DNA of 64,000 bases from Advenella kashmirensis W13003 (GCF_000506985.1 NZ_KI650980.1:372001-436000); one strand, 5' to 3'. Counted from the stretch's first letter, positions 18,666 to 28,058 are shown. The notes: generated from the sequence alone by a model not told the origin. A program made the numbers and translations.

Positions 18666-18917
18666 ATGCGTATCTTGATGTGGATACTTTGGCCATCGTT
18701 TCTTGCTGCAGGGATTGCCAGCGGTGTGGTGTTTGCGCTGATCGACCCCAGGGATATTCCTTTATTCGGCTATATCCGGGTTTCCAGTGAACTGGCTTAT
18801 GCAGCAGGTTTTTTCCTGTTCTGGCTGATGGCCGCTTTTTCAAGCACCCTGAGTTTTTTCATGGCCAACAGCGGTAATCAGATGTCGCTTTTTTCAAAGC
18901 GTGATGCAGAAGATTGA
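18666..18917 (+). CDS. Small two-helix membrane protein of unknown function
   Basis: 83 residues, starting two bases after ccoH, so almost certainly co-translated with the cbb3 genes. Two hydrophobic helices (about 4-27 and 42-67) are joined by a polar turn containing DPRDIPLF. The short C-terminus is charged (KRDAED). I do not recognise the family. Position as the last gene of the oxidase unit suggests an assembly or stability role, which is inference. Confidence 0.75.
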   Translation: MRILMWILWPSFLAAGIASGVVFALIDPRDIPLFGYIRVSSELAYAAGFFLFWLMAAFSSTLSFFMANSGNQMSLFSKRDAED

Positions 18918-19069
18918 AGCACGCTCTTTCACGCCCTTAAGGGGGCATACATCGTGACGTCGGGCGCGCGTCCTGGATCGGATGAATTTGACCGGATCAG
19001 GCCGGATTTGGCCTTGCCTTAAACAGATCTGGCCGGTTCCTGAACGCAACCAACGGCTGGAACAACGGC

Positions 19070-19834
19070 CTAGTTACAGGCCGTCAGTTTCGGGAATTCG
19101 ACCCGATGTACCGGATCATTCTGGATCAGCGTCTGTAGACCGTTGAAATCAAGAATCTGGACTTCGCGCTGGTGAATGCGGATCAGGCCTTCTTTGGCAA
19201 ATCGCGATAGCAGGCGACTGACCGTCTCAAGCGTCAGGCCCAGATAATTGCCGATTTCCTCGCGACTCATTCTGAGCACATATTCGCTTCCCGAATAACC
19301 AAGGCAGGTAAAGCGTTGCGACAGATTGATCAGGAACGCGGCGAGCCGCTGTTCGGAGCGCATGGCACCCAGCGAGAGCACCATATTGTGTGAACGCGAT
19401 ATTTCCTGGCTCATCAGCCGCGTAATCCGGTAGGCCAGGGCAGGAATTTCTTTGGACAGAAAATTCAGATCGCTCATGCGAATGACACACACTTCTGTGT
19501 CTTCCATGGCGATCGCGTTCGAGATATGCGCATTTTCAGCCAGCGCATCCAGCCCGATGATTTCCCCGGCAAAGGCAAAGCCGGTTATCTGCATATGGCC
19601 GGATTCGTTTTCCAGCTGCAATTTCATGGAACCGGAGCGGATGCTGTAGAGCGCAGTCAGGCGGTCTCCGGCTTTGAAAAAGAGGGTGCCCTTGGGAATA
19701 CGGACGCGCTCCTTGACCAAATCATTCAATCTTGCCGTATCTTGCACGTTCAGCCCTTGCGGCACGCAAATATGCCCAAGCACGCATGTGTTGCAGCGAA
19801 CAGAATCCTTGTCGAGTAGCTGATGCTTAATCAT
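19070..19834 (-). CDS. fnr: FNR/ANR-type oxygen-sensing transcription regulator
   Basis: 254 residues, Crp/Fnr family. Cysteines at 14, 17 and 23 (CNTCVLGHIC) plus an internal one in TEVCVIRM match the four ligands of the oxygen-labile [4Fe-4S] cluster of E. coli FNR. A cyclic-nucleotide-binding-like barrel follows (FKAGDRLTALYSIRSGSMK). The C-terminal helix-turn-helix contains EEIGNYLGLTLETVSRLLSRF, with the E--SR residues that read TTGAT half-sites. The start at 19834 gives the family length; the frame is open to 20005. It lies convergent to the cbb3 operon, whose two promoters carry FNR boxes. Confidence 0.95.
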   Translation of the reverse strand: MIKHQLLDKDSVRCNTCVLGHICVPQGLNVQDTARLNDLVKERVRIPKGTLFFKAGDRLTALYSIRSGSMKLQLENESGHMQITGFAFAGEIIGLDALAENAHISNAIAMEDTEVCVIRMSDLNFLSKEIPALAYRITRLMSQEISRSHNMVLSLGAMRSEQRLAAFLINLSQRFTCLGYSGSEYVLRMSREEIGNYLGLTLETVSRLLSRFAKEGLIRIHQREVQILDFNGLQTLIQNDPVHRVEFPKLTACN

Positions 19835-20029
19835 CTTATGGACCGTGACCTTATAACACTCCAAAATGCCAAATGGCGGCAATGGCTCAATGAACGCTCC
19901 GGCTGGAGAACCGGAATACGGGCTCGAAGTGACACGATAATGACTTGAATTGCGAGGCAGGCCTGCATTGTAAATTGAGCAGGCATGGCCAGCAAATTTT
20001 CCCAATTTTTACATATATCTTTCCTGCAA

Positions 20030-20038
20030 ATTATACCA
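20030..20038 (-). promoter_or_regulatory. Possible extended -10 promoter for fnr
   Basis: On the minus strand the sequence reads TGGTATAAT, an extended -10 element with a perfect TATAAT. It is about 195 bases before the fnr start. No good -35 is present, which is acceptable for extended -10 promoters. The rest of 19835-20201 shows nothing else I can assign. Confidence 0.45.
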
Positions 20039-20201
20039 TAGCCAGCCAGCCGTCAGCCCTGGGCTACGCGCAATCCGGTCGTGGTAAGCGGGCAGGCGCA
20101 GCAGGGCGCGCGCCACACGTGTGTGCTGTCAGTGCGCTGTCATCAAGCCGGCGGCTGGTAAGGTCGTTCTGCCGATTTTTACAGCGAGCTAAGTGGACCG
20201 C

Positions 20202-20960
20202 TCAGACGGCCAGATAAGCGGATCGGGCCTGCTCGTCTTTGCTGAGCGCCGCCATGCTGCCTTCGTACTTGATCTGGCCTTTTTCGAGCACGTACACCCG
20301 GTCACAAACCCGTCGGGCAAAGTCCATGTTCTGTTCGGACAGCAGAATACTGACCCCCTGTGCCTTGAGCGCAAGAATCATGTCCGCCATCTGTTCGACG
20401 ACAATGGGGGCAACGCCTTCCGAGGGCTCATCCAGAAGCATCAGATACGGGTTGCCCATAAGTGTGCGGGCGACGGCCAGCATTTGCTGCTCGCCGCCGC
20501 TCATTTGTCCGCCTCGTCGGGTTTGCATGGTCGCCAGATTGGGGAAGAGGGCGAACACCGATTCAGGTGTCCAGTGTGCGACGGGCTGGCCGTCCGGCCA
20601 AAAGCGCGGTGGCTGTCTGCCGGTGTCCAGATTCTCTATCACACTGAGATCCGAGAAAATACGGCGCTCTTCGGGTACGAAGCCCACGCCCGCCCGGGCG
20701 ATCTGATAGGGCTTCCATGTGGATATGTCCCGGTTCATGAAACGGACGGTACCCCTGCGGGATACCAGGCCCATCAGGCTTTCGATGGTCGTGGACTTGC
20801 CGGCGCCGTTGCGACCCATCAGCGCCACCACTTCGCCTTTGTTGACAGTCAGGCTGAGCCCGAACAGAATTTGCGCGGCGCCATACCAGGCATCCAGTGC
20901 GTCGACTTGCAGCAGGACGGGCATCGATTCGGCGGCAGGGGGTAGCGTGGTTGTGTTCAT
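20202..20960 (-). CDS. Branched-chain amino acid type ABC transporter ATPase (LivF-like)
   Basis: 252 residues. Walker A is GRNGAGKST near residue 50, the signature is MSGGEQQML near 154 and Walker B is LMLLDEPSEG near 174. The FVPEERRIFSDLSV stretch is typical of LivF subunits. It is the last gene of the leftward set: binding protein, fused permease, LivG-like and LivF-like. The start overlaps the LivG-like stop by four bases (20957-20960). Substrate cannot be read from the ATPase. Confidence 0.92.
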   Translation of the reverse strand: MNTTTLPPAAESMPVLLQVDALDAWYGAAQILFGLSLTVNKGEVVALMGRNGAGKSTTIESLMGLVSRRGTVRFMNRDISTWKPYQIARAGVGFVPEERRIFSDLSVIENLDTGRQPPRFWPDGQPVAHWTPESVFALFPNLATMQTRRGGQMSGGEQQMLAVARTLMGNPYLMLLDEPSEGVAPIVVEQMADMILALKAQGVSILLSEQNMDFARRVCDRVYVLEKGQIKYEGSMAALSKDEQARSAYLAV

Positions 20961-21697
20961 CTTGTACCAAAATACACTTGTTGCACTTGCGGGTCCTGGC
21001 GGATGTCCTGTGGTGTGCCCTGGGCAATCAGCTGACCGCGCGCCAGCACCAGAATTCTGTCGGCAAAGCCGAACACCACATCCATACTGTGCTCCGTAAA
21101 CAGCACGCCGGTATTGCGTGCCCGGGCAATGTCACGGGTCAGTGCCATCAGCTCCTGGCGTTCCTGCGGCGCCATACCGGCGGTGGGCTCATCCATCAGC
21201 AACAACCGGGGTTCGCTGGCCAGTGCCATGGCCAGCTCGACACGTTTGACATCGCCGTAGGCCAGTTCTGAACAGTGTCTATCGGCCTGGCCTCGCATGC
21301 CGACCTGTTCGAGCAACGCGTCGGCCTGATCGCGATACAGACGGTCTGCCGTTTGCCAGAATGAATAGCTGCGGCCATGGTGGGAAAGCAGGGCATTTTG
21401 TACGTTCTGCGCCACGGTAAACGAGCCGAATGTGGCGGCAATCTGAAAGGTGCGGCCTACGCCTTTTTTCCAGATCCGTCGCGGCGCCAGGTTTGTAATC
21501 GGTTTGCCTTCGAGCAGAACCTGACCGCGGGTCACTGCCAGTTGTCCGCCAATCATATTAAAGGTGGTGGATTTGCCGGCTCCATTGGGGCCGATGAGCG
21601 CGAGCAGCTCACCGGCCTGCAGGCTGAAACTGATATTTTCGACGGCGATAAAGTCGCCATAATGCCGGCTCAAGTGGGTGACTTCAAGCAGACTCAT
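20957..21697 (-). CDS. Branched-chain amino acid type ABC transporter ATPase (LivG-like)
   Basis: 246 residues from ATG at 21697, preceded by AGGAGCC on the minus strand. Walker A is GPNGAGKST near residue 37. FQIAATFGSFTVAQNVQNAL is a LivG-type Q-loop region. The usual signature LSGGQ-like segment reads LAYGDVKRVELAMAL, and Walker B is LLLMDEPTAG, followed by MAPQER. The atypical LAYGDxKR signature is normal for LivG proteins. It overlaps the permease stop by four bases, so translation is coupled. Confidence 0.92.
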   Translation of the reverse strand: MSLLEVTHLSRHYGDFIAVENISFSLQAGELLALIGPNGAGKSTTFNMIGGQLAVTRGQVLLEGKPITNLAPRRIWKKGVGRTFQIAATFGSFTVAQNVQNALLSHHGRSYSFWQTADRLYRDQADALLEQVGMRGQADRHCSELAYGDVKRVELAMALASEPRLLLMDEPTAGMAPQERQELMALTRDIARARNTGVLFTEHSMDVVFGFADRILVLARGQLIAQGTPQDIRQDPQVQQVYFGTR

Positions 21698-23616
21698 GAA
21701 AGGCTCCTGCCGGCATTGTCCTGCCTGCGCGATTGACCAAGCCAAGTTGCGATACGATGACCCAGGCCTCCCAGGCCTTGTGGAAAAAGCAGAACCAGCA
21801 CAAGAATGATCAGGCCGAACAGACCCCGCCAGTATTCGGTGATCCCGGTGATGTAGTCGTGCAGAACCGTGTAAAACGTAGCGCCGGTCAAGGGGCCGCT
21901 GAGCGACTGGATGCCGCCCAGCAGAACCATCACCAGGCCGTCAATGGATTTGCTTACGTAGAGTTCTTCGGGCGAAATGCTGCCTTTGGAAAAGACGAAC
22001 AGGGCACCGGCCAGCCCGGCGAAAAAGCCGGCAATGATAAAGGCGATCCATTGCACACGCATGCCGTCAATGCCAATGGCATCGCTGCGCTGCATGGAAT
22101 CGCGACTTGCCCGCAGCGCATACCCGAGCGGCGAAAACAGCAGCCAGCGCAAAATGAATACGGCCAGTACCACAACAATCAGGGTGAAATAATAGAAATG
22201 GCTGGGATCTTCGAGCCAGGCCGAAGGCCAGATGCCGATCAGCCCGTTGGAGCCGCCGGTCACCTCATCCCACTGGTAGGCAACAGACCAGGTAATCTGC
22301 GCGAAAGCCAGTGTCAGCATGGCCAGATAGATGCCCGACAGTCGTACACAAAACCAGCCATAGATCAGGGCCGCCACCGCGGCCACGAACGGCGCCAGCA
22401 TGATAGCCAGCGGCATGGACAGCGCATAGCGCTGCAACAGCAAGGCAGCGGCGTAGGCACCCACGCCATAATAGGCGGCATGGCCAAACGAATGCATACC
22501 GCCGGGTCCCATAATAAAGTGCAGGCTGGCTGCAAAGAGGACCGCGATCAGGATGTCCTGAATGAGTACTGGCAGATATGGAAAGGTATCGGCAAGCAGC
22601 GGCACAGCGGCCAGGGCGATCACGATGGCAAGCCCGAGGATTTTGACTGGCGGGCCTGCCGGACGGTAGGGTGCTTCCGGAGCCGCGACATTGCGGGGGG
22701 CACCCGTGCGTGCACCGAACAATCCCCAGGGACGGAAAACCAGGACCACAGCCATGATCACAAATTCAACCACCAGCGTCAGCTGGGGAAAAGCAATATC
22801 GATACCCATCAGATGTACCGTACCCAGGCCGATGCACATCGCCTTGACCTGGGCAATCAGAAACGCGGCGACAAACGCGCCGGGAATCGAACCCATACCA
22901 CCAATGACGACCACGGCAAAGGCGTCACCAATCGTGAGCAAATCCAGATTCAGGCTGGCCGGTTCAATCGGAAGCTGCAAGGCGCCGCCCAGGCCGGCCA
23001 AAAAGGCACCCAGCGCGAATACACTGGTGAACAGCCAGCTTTGGTTGACGCCCAGGGCTTCGAGCATCTGCCGGTCCTGCGTCGCTGCGCGAATCAGCGT
23101 GCCCCATCGGGTATGGGTCAGCAGCAGCCATAGCGTGAGCAGCAACGCGGGCCCAATGAAGATCAGCAGAATATTGTAGGTGGGAAATTGGCGTCCGAAT
23201 ACGGCAATGGAACCGGAGAGCGCAGGCGCTTGCGGCCCCAGGAGATCTTCAGGGCCCCAAATCCATAATGCCAGATCGCTCAAAACCAGGACCAGTGCAA
23301 ACGTGGCCAGCAACTGGAAAAGCTCGGGCGCCCGATAGATGCGCCGCAGGATCAGCAGTTCAATTGCAGCGCCCAGCACGCCTGTCAGCGTGGCTGCCAG
23401 CAGGATGCCGGCCCAGAAGCCACCGGGTGTGGCCGGCAAAAATCGCATGGTCAGACTGTAGGCAAAGTACAGGCCAAACATATACAACGAGCCGTGCGCA
23501 AAATTGACGATGCGGCTGACCCCGAATATCAGGGAGAGGCCGCAAGCGACCATAAAGAGCGACGAGGTGCCTGCCAGGCCGTTGAGGAACTGGACGGCAA
23601 ATCCGGTCAGATCCAT
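21694..23616 (-). CDS. Fused LivH-LivM ABC transporter permease
   Basis: 640 residues, about twice a normal permease. Residues 1-290 are a LivH-type permease, with VSRIVNFAHGSLYMFGLY near 35 and GGMGSIPGAFVAA near 240. Residues about 325-620 are a LivM-type permease, with GPGGMHSFGHAAYYGVGAY near 370 and GGIQSLSGPLTGA near 565. The two halves are joined by a linker near 300-325 that includes APRNVAAPEAPYRP. No stop or frameshift lies between them. In most Liv systems these are two genes; here both halves are forced into 1:1 stoichiometry. Confidence 0.92.
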   Translation of the reverse strand: MDLTGFAVQFLNGLAGTSSLFMVACGLSLIFGVSRIVNFAHGSLYMFGLYFAYSLTMRFLPATPGGFWAGILLAATLTGVLGAAIELLILRRIYRAPELFQLLATFALVLVLSDLALWIWGPEDLLGPQAPALSGSIAVFGRQFPTYNILLIFIGPALLLTLWLLLTHTRWGTLIRAATQDRQMLEALGVNQSWLFTSVFALGAFLAGLGGALQLPIEPASLNLDLLTIGDAFAVVVIGGMGSIPGAFVAAFLIAQVKAMCIGLGTVHLMGIDIAFPQLTLVVEFVIMAVVLVFRPWGLFGARTGAPRNVAAPEAPYRPAGPPVKILGLAIVIALAAVPLLADTFPYLPVLIQDILIAVLFAASLHFIMGPGGMHSFGHAAYYGVGAYAAALLLQRYALSMPLAIMLAPFVAAVAALIYGWFCVRLSGIYLAMLTLAFAQITWSVAYQWDEVTGGSNGLIGIWPSAWLEDPSHFYYFTLIVVVLAVFILRWLLFSPLGYALRASRDSMQRSDAIGIDGMRVQWIAFIIAGFFAGLAGALFVFSKGSISPEELYVSKSIDGLVMVLLGGIQSLSGPLTGATFYTVLHDYITGITEYWRGLFGLIILVLVLLFPQGLGGLGHRIATWLGQSRRQDNAGRSLS

Positions 23617-23707
23617 TGGCGGTTCCGCTGACGGTTCTGTTGGCAGGTCTGTTTGCGCTGGCGTCGATGCGACATGCTAGGGTTCATTTGAAGCGGGTAG
23701 GCCGGAT

Positions 23708-24928
23708 TCACTTTGCCGGCCGCATCTTGGCAACCTGCGCGTCATCGGGTTGGACGGTGGCACCATCAACGTATTTGATATCTGTCATGATTCCGCGTCC
23801 GTCCTTGACATCGAGTTTGCCGACATACGCGCCCAGCGTCGATTGATGATCCTGGGGGCGATAGGAAATGGGGCCGAAAGGCGACACCACTTCCAGTCCG
23901 GAAAAGGCTTTGGTCAGCGCCTGCGTATCGGTCGTGCCGGCCTTACGGAATCCTTCAGCCAGTGATTTGATGGCCATATAGCCGACGATAGATCCCAGGC
24001 GAGGATAGTCATTGAAGCGCTTTTGGTAGGCGTCAATAAACGCCTTGTGTTCGGGCGTGTCGATAAACTGCCATGGATAACCGGTCACGATCCAGCCCTT
24101 GGGTGTGTCGGCACCCAGCGTGTCCAGATATTCCGGCTCGCCGGTCAGCAGGCTGACCACAGGAATAGTCTCAAAAAACTTGCGGGTGGTTCCGGCCCGC
24201 ACGAACTTGGTAATGTCCGGTCCGAACAGCACATTGAAAATGGCATCGGGCCGGGCGTCGCCCAGGGCCTGAATGACACTGCCGGCATCGACTTTATTCA
24301 GAGGTGTTGCCTGGTCTGCCACGAACTCCACATCGGGCTGCGCCTGTTTCATGAGGGTTTTGAATGTGGCGACGGCAGACTGGCCGTATTCGTAATTGGG
24401 ATAGACCAGCGCCCAGCGTTTTTTATTCAGTTTGACCGCTTCGGGCACCAGCATGGCCACTTGCATGTAGGTGGATGCCCGCAGGCGATAGGTGTAGTCG
24501 TTGCCATCAGCCCACACCAGTTTGTCGGTGAGCGGTTCGCTGGCCAGATAGAACACCTTTTTGTGCGCGGCAAAGTCAGCTAGGGCCAGGCCGATATTGG
24601 AGAGGAATCCGCCCGTCAGCGCATGTACCTTGTCGCGGCTGATGAGTGCTTGCGCTTCTTTGATGGCGTTGCCCTGGTTGCCCGCATCGTCGCGCGTGAT
24701 AATGGTCAGTTTGCGGCCGTTAATGCCGCCATCCTGATTGGCCTGTTCGGCGGCCAGCAGCATACCGTTCTTGTATGGCTCCAGGAAGGCCGGGAAAATT
24801 TTGTAGCTGTTGATTTCGCCGATCCGGATTTCATCGTTGGTCTGCGCCTGGGCAAGGGGCGCGATACCCAGACCAGCGATCGCAGTTGTAATGACAGCCA
24901 ATAACCCCTTGCGGGCACCTTTATGCAT
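23708..24928 (-). CDS. Periplasmic type I binding protein of the Liv-like ABC transporter
   Basis: 406 residues, first gene of the leftward transporter set. A signal peptide ends near AQA (about residue 27). A Leu/Ile/Val-binding fold follows: IRIGEINSYKIFPAFLEPYKNG at the start of lobe 1, ITRDDAGNQGNAIKEAQALI near 80 and ALVYPNYEYGQSA near 170. ATG 24928 has GGAGATA upstream on the minus strand. The residues that choose the ligand cannot be deduced here. Amino acids, amides and aromatic acids are all possible for this fold. Confidence 0.88.
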   Translation of the reverse strand: MHKGARKGLLAVITTAIAGLGIAPLAQAQTNDEIRIGEINSYKIFPAFLEPYKNGMLLAAEQANQDGGINGRKLTIITRDDAGNQGNAIKEAQALISRDKVHALTGGFLSNIGLALADFAAHKKVFYLASEPLTDKLVWADGNDYTYRLRASTYMQVAMLVPEAVKLNKKRWALVYPNYEYGQSAVATFKTLMKQAQPDVEFVADQATPLNKVDAGSVIQALGDARPDAIFNVLFGPDITKFVRAGTTRKFFETIPVVSLLTGEPEYLDTLGADTPKGWIVTGYPWQFIDTPEHKAFIDAYQKRFNDYPRLGSIVGYMAIKSLAEGFRKAGTTDTQALTKAFSGLEVVSPFGPISYRPQDHQSTLGAYVGKLDVKDGRGIMTDIKYVDGATVQPDDAQVAKMRPAK

Positions 24929-25227
24929 GGTATCTCCTGACAATGCTTGTGTTTTCTGTATAGATGCAAGTGTAAATTAGTTACCGAAAAATAAATAAAT
25001 TTCGGGACTGTCGGTGTGCAATTTATCCATGGAATGTGGCGTGTTTGAGCCGTCTTGTTCGCATGGCTGGCGCTGCACTGCAACAGACAGGCGTATAATA
25101 ATATTCATCATTATACGGTCGGGCTTGGCGTGACACCGCTGCTTTTGGGTCGTACCGGCATCACGTGCCTGACGGATCTGCGCTTGCCGTTGGCGTGGTA
25201 TTTTCTTTTTTTTCGGGGTCGTTATCT

Positions 25228-25857
25228 ATGTCATGGCAATTATGGTCAGCGTTCTTCCTGGCGTGCTGGATTATCAGCTTCTCGCCTGGTGCGGGCGCCA
25301 TCGCGTCCATGTCAACCGGACTGAACCACGGCTTGCGCCACGGTCTGTGGAATATTCTGGGCCTGCAAATTGCCCTTGCAGTCCAGGTGACTATTGTCGC
25401 GGCCGGTGTTGGCGTGCTGCTGACCACCACCAGCTGGGCGTTTTCGCTTATCAAGTGGTTTGGCGTAGGCTACCTGCTTTATCTCGCATGGCAGCAGTGG
25501 CGGGCACCGGTCAAGCTCATCCAGATCGAGACCCGTGCGCCTGACGTCCCCCCGCACAAGCTGGTTTTGCGCGGGTTTCTGGTGAATATGAGCAATCCCA
25601 AGGCCATGGTGTTCCTGCTCGCGGTATTGCCGCAATTCATTGACCCGCGCGGCCCGCTGACTCAGCAATATGTCGTGATGGGCATTACCATGACGGTCGT
25701 GGATGTCATTGTCATGAGTGGCTATACGTGGCTGGCGGCAAAAATTTTACGCCTGATGCATACAGCCAGACAGCAGAAGATGCTTAACCGCGGTTTTGCC
25801 GGTCTGTTTACGCTGGCCGCGGGGTTGTTATCTCTGGTTCATCAGGCCGGCAAATAA
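25228..25857 (+). CDS. LysE/RhtB family amino acid exporter
   Basis: 209 residues from ATG 25228. About six membrane helices show the LysE family marks: SFSPGAGAIASMSTGLNHGLRHG near residue 17, GVGYLLYLAWQQWR near 72 and NMSNPKAMVFLLAVLPQFID near 110. These proteins export amino acids such as lysine, threonine or homoserine lactones; the substrate is not predictable. A frame from 25165 would add 21 residues of poor fit. The gene is divergent from the ABC binding protein. Confidence 0.88.
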   Translation: MSWQLWSAFFLACWIISFSPGAGAIASMSTGLNHGLRHGLWNILGLQIALAVQVTIVAAGVGVLLTTTSWAFSLIKWFGVGYLLYLAWQQWRAPVKLIQIETRAPDVPPHKLVLRGFLVNMSNPKAMVFLLAVLPQFIDPRGPLTQQYVVMGITMTVVDVIVMSGYTWLAAKILRLMHTARQQKMLNRGFAGLFTLAAGLLSLVHQAGK

Positions 25858-25884
25858 TGCTGCCGGCTATATCGGCGGCCCGGT

Positions 25885-26877
25885 CTATTTCGCCGCTGCC
25901 AGTCCGGCCTGCCGGATAATGGCCTGATTATTACGGGTTTCTTCGTCCACAATCTCCTGAAAATGGCTGGCGGTACCAGCGGACGGGATATTGCCAGATT
26001 GCCGCAGACTGTCGGCAATATCCTGATCCTGCAGTGCTGCATCAAATGCCTTGTTCAACGTTTCAATCACGGGCGCCGGCGTGCCGGCCGGTGCGAAAAT
26101 CCCGAAATTCGATTTCAGATTCGCTTTAGGCTGATCGAGCTCCTTGAATGTGGGCACATCGGGCAGGCTGTCCAGACGCTGATCGGCACCGATGGCCAGT
26201 GCATGTAACTTGCCGGCCTTGATGTTTTCAATGAGCGTTGCCGAGACATTGGTGGAGAATACCTCGAATTGCCCACCTAGCGCGTCGTTCATCTGCTGGC
26301 TGCCACCTTTGTATGGCACCAGTGTCATTTCCAGTGCGTTGTCATGTGCAATCTGCTCAAACATAATATGACCGATAGTACCCATGCCGGACGTCGCCCA
26401 GCGTACAGCACCTGGCGTCTTTTTGGCCGCCGGGATGAACTCGTCGTAACGGTTTGCATTCAGTGCTTTTGTACCCAGCAGCACGACAGGTGAATACATA
26501 ACGCCAATGACGGGCACGACGGCTTTCTGCGGGTCATAGGCGACCTTGGAAAAGAAAGGGGTGAGTGTCAGCGGACTGGTGGCGGAAAATGCCAGTGTGT
26601 AGCCGTCTGCCTTTGCCCGTGAGACCTCACCAATGTTAATGGTGCCACCCGCACCGGGGCGGTTTTCCACCACCACAGGCACCTTGAGGGTGTCCGATAC
26701 CTTTTCTGCCAGCTTGCGCGCCACCACATCGCTCAGGCCGCCTGCGGGGTAACCGACAGACAGCCGTATGGTTTTGTCGGGAAAATCGGCTGCGTTAACC
26801 GCAGGCAGCACGGTGGCGCTGATTGCGAGCAGAGTCAGGCAGGGTAAAAACCGGGGAGAGGTCAAAAGCGTTTTCAT
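25885..26877 (-). CDS. Bug family (TctC) periplasmic solute-binding protein
   Basis: 330 residues. A signal peptide ends near VNA (about 29). The Bug-family opening DKTIRLSVGYPAGGLSDVVARKLAEK is followed by VVENRPGAGGTINIG near 75 and TSGMGTIGHIMFEQ near 162. Such proteins bind carboxylates or other small polar ligands for tripartite tricarboxylate transporters. In Bordetella relatives they are greatly expanded, and most copies lack an adjacent transporter, as here. It stands alone. Confidence 0.9.
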   Translation of the reverse strand: MKTLLTSPRFLPCLTLLAISATVLPAVNAADFPDKTIRLSVGYPAGGLSDVVARKLAEKVSDTLKVPVVVENRPGAGGTINIGEVSRAKADGYTLAFSATSPLTLTPFFSKVAYDPQKAVVPVIGVMYSPVVLLGTKALNANRYDEFIPAAKKTPGAVRWATSGMGTIGHIMFEQIAHDNALEMTLVPYKGGSQQMNDALGGQFEVFSTNVSATLIENIKAGKLHALAIGADQRLDSLPDVPTFKELDQPKANLKSNFGIFAPAGTPAPVIETLNKAFDAALQDQDIADSLRQSGNIPSAGTASHFQEIVDEETRNNQAIIRQAGLAAAK

Positions 26878-27097
26878 AATGGCAAAAGAGAGAAGGAAAG
26901 GAACCGCAAGCGGCGGGCGTTGTGAAGATTATATGACAAGCGCCGGTGGGGCCGGTCCGATCACGACCCGCAGATCAAACCGGTTGTGGCGTTTTTTACC
27001 AAACCGGATGTGGCGCCTTTTTACAACAATCCATTTGATTTACCCTGATTTTTTAAAAGAAATGTGTGCGGTACTGGCTTTTTTAATTCAGACTATA

Positions 27098-27103
27098 TAT
27101 AAT
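27098..27103 (+). promoter_or_regulatory. Possible -10 element of the tRNA-Leu promoter
   Basis: A perfect TATAAT lies 50 bases before the tRNA 5' end, in an AT-rich stretch with T-runs upstream. The -35 region (around TGGCTT at 27075) is weak, so the assignment is tentative. Confidence 0.4.
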
Positions 27104-27153
27104 CTCTTTCTTAGCTCTTAAGCGGTAAACAACGTAGTGTGTTTCCTGCTTAT

Positions 27154-27238
27154 GCCCAGGTGGCGGAATTGGTAGACGCGCATGGTTCAGGTCCATGTGC
27201 CTTCGGGTGTGGGGGTTCGAGTCCCCCCTTGGGCACCA
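27154..27238 (+). tRNA. tRNA-Leu (anticodon CAG)
   Basis: 85 bases with encoded CCA. The acceptor stem GCCCAGG pairs with CTTGGGC (one wobble) before ACCA. The D arm contains GGTAGACGC, and the anticodon stem CATGG/CCATG holds loop TTCAGGT (anticodon 27188-27190). A long variable arm (GTGCCTTCGGGTGT) marks a class II tRNA. The T arm is GGGGG-TTCGAGT-CCCCC. It reads CUG codons, the commonest leucine codon here. Confidence 0.97.
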
Positions 27239-27252
27239 AAGCTTTTATACCT

Positions 27253-27271
27253 GTTGATCGCAACGATCAAC
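27253..27271 (+). terminator. Short hairpin after tRNA-Leu, possible terminator
   Basis: GTTGATCG (27253-27260) pairs perfectly with CGATCAAC (27264-27271) across three bases. It lies 15 bases past the tRNA. The following bases (TGTTCACTC) are only mildly T-rich, so termination is uncertain. Nothing else is visible between here and 27540. Confidence 0.4.
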
Positions 27272-27540
27272 TGTTCACTCTCCTTCTTATTAGGCGCTGT
27301 GGTTCAACCCGACAGGCCAGCCCCGCCCCGCAAACGAAGGACGAGTATTCTCAAATAAGCTCCCTCTGCGCTTAATCTTACTTCATTCAAACTCTGTTTA
27401 ATCCTGCCTCATTTCAACCGCATTGAGCCGGCATACGCATGCAGCGATGGTCGTGCGTAATTGGCCTTGTCTGCACGAATCCCGCAAGATGCCCAAGGCA
27501 ATTGGTGTATAAAGAAGCATGTCGATTTAAAGGAGTTTCC

Positions 27541-27828
27541 ATGAAATCCATTTTTGCCATTATTCCTCTGGTCATGTTTGCGGCGTGTCAATCGCCTTCT
27601 ACCAGTCAGGGTCAACGTCCGGTCCACACACAGGCGACGGACGAATGCGGTGCCGCGAGCCGTCAGAATCTGGTCGGAACGGCAGGCGCAGCGCTTGATC
27701 GATCCGCATTGCCCAAAAATACGCGCATTATTCATCCTGACACAGTGGTAACCATGGATTACTCGGCGCAGCGTCTGAATGTATATGTAGGCAAGGACAG
27801 TAAAATCGAGCGGATCACCTGCGGGTAA
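27541..27828 (+). CDS. Lipoprotein with peptidase inhibitor I78 domain
   Basis: 95 residues from ATG 27541, preceded by AAAGGAG. A short signal ends in a lipobox VMFAAC (Cys16). The mature part fits inhibitor family I78: an early Cys in ECGAASRQNLVG, RIIHPDTVVTMDYSAQRLNVYV, and the terminal ERITCG with the second conserved cysteine. I78 proteins inhibit serine proteases. A cell-envelope role protecting against foreign or misdirected proteases is inferred. Single-gene unit. Confidence 0.85.
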   Translation: MKSIFAIIPLVMFAACQSPSTSQGQRPVHTQATDECGAASRQNLVGTAGAALDRSALPKNTRIIHPDTVVTMDYSAQRLNVYVGKDSKIERITCG

Positions 27829-28058
27829 AAGAATGAACGGGATACAGGTATGATGACACTGGCAGAGGCTCTGGCGCTGCGCGCTGATAGCCAAACGCGG
27901 TTTACATCGCACGACATACAACCATGCGTTGGTCGTTCACCGGTGAGGGCTGGTCAGGGGATTCAACGCTGTCCGGGCGTTGGGTGTTTTGTCAAATGGG
28001 TCCCGCTGGCGGGTCGACAGGACTCAAACCAGCGGGCAGCCGTTAAAGCGCCGGAACG

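Noticed and set aside
21733-23133. 466-residue open frame on the plus strand opposite the fused Liv permease
   Set aside because: Its product is rich in Gln, His, Arg and Gly with no domain or ribosome site, typical of the antisense of a GC-rich membrane gene. The opposite frame has clear permease motifs.
27139-27375. 78-residue frame through the tRNA-Leu gene
   Set aside because: It covers the tRNA, and the peptide is just the translated tRNA sequence plus spacer.
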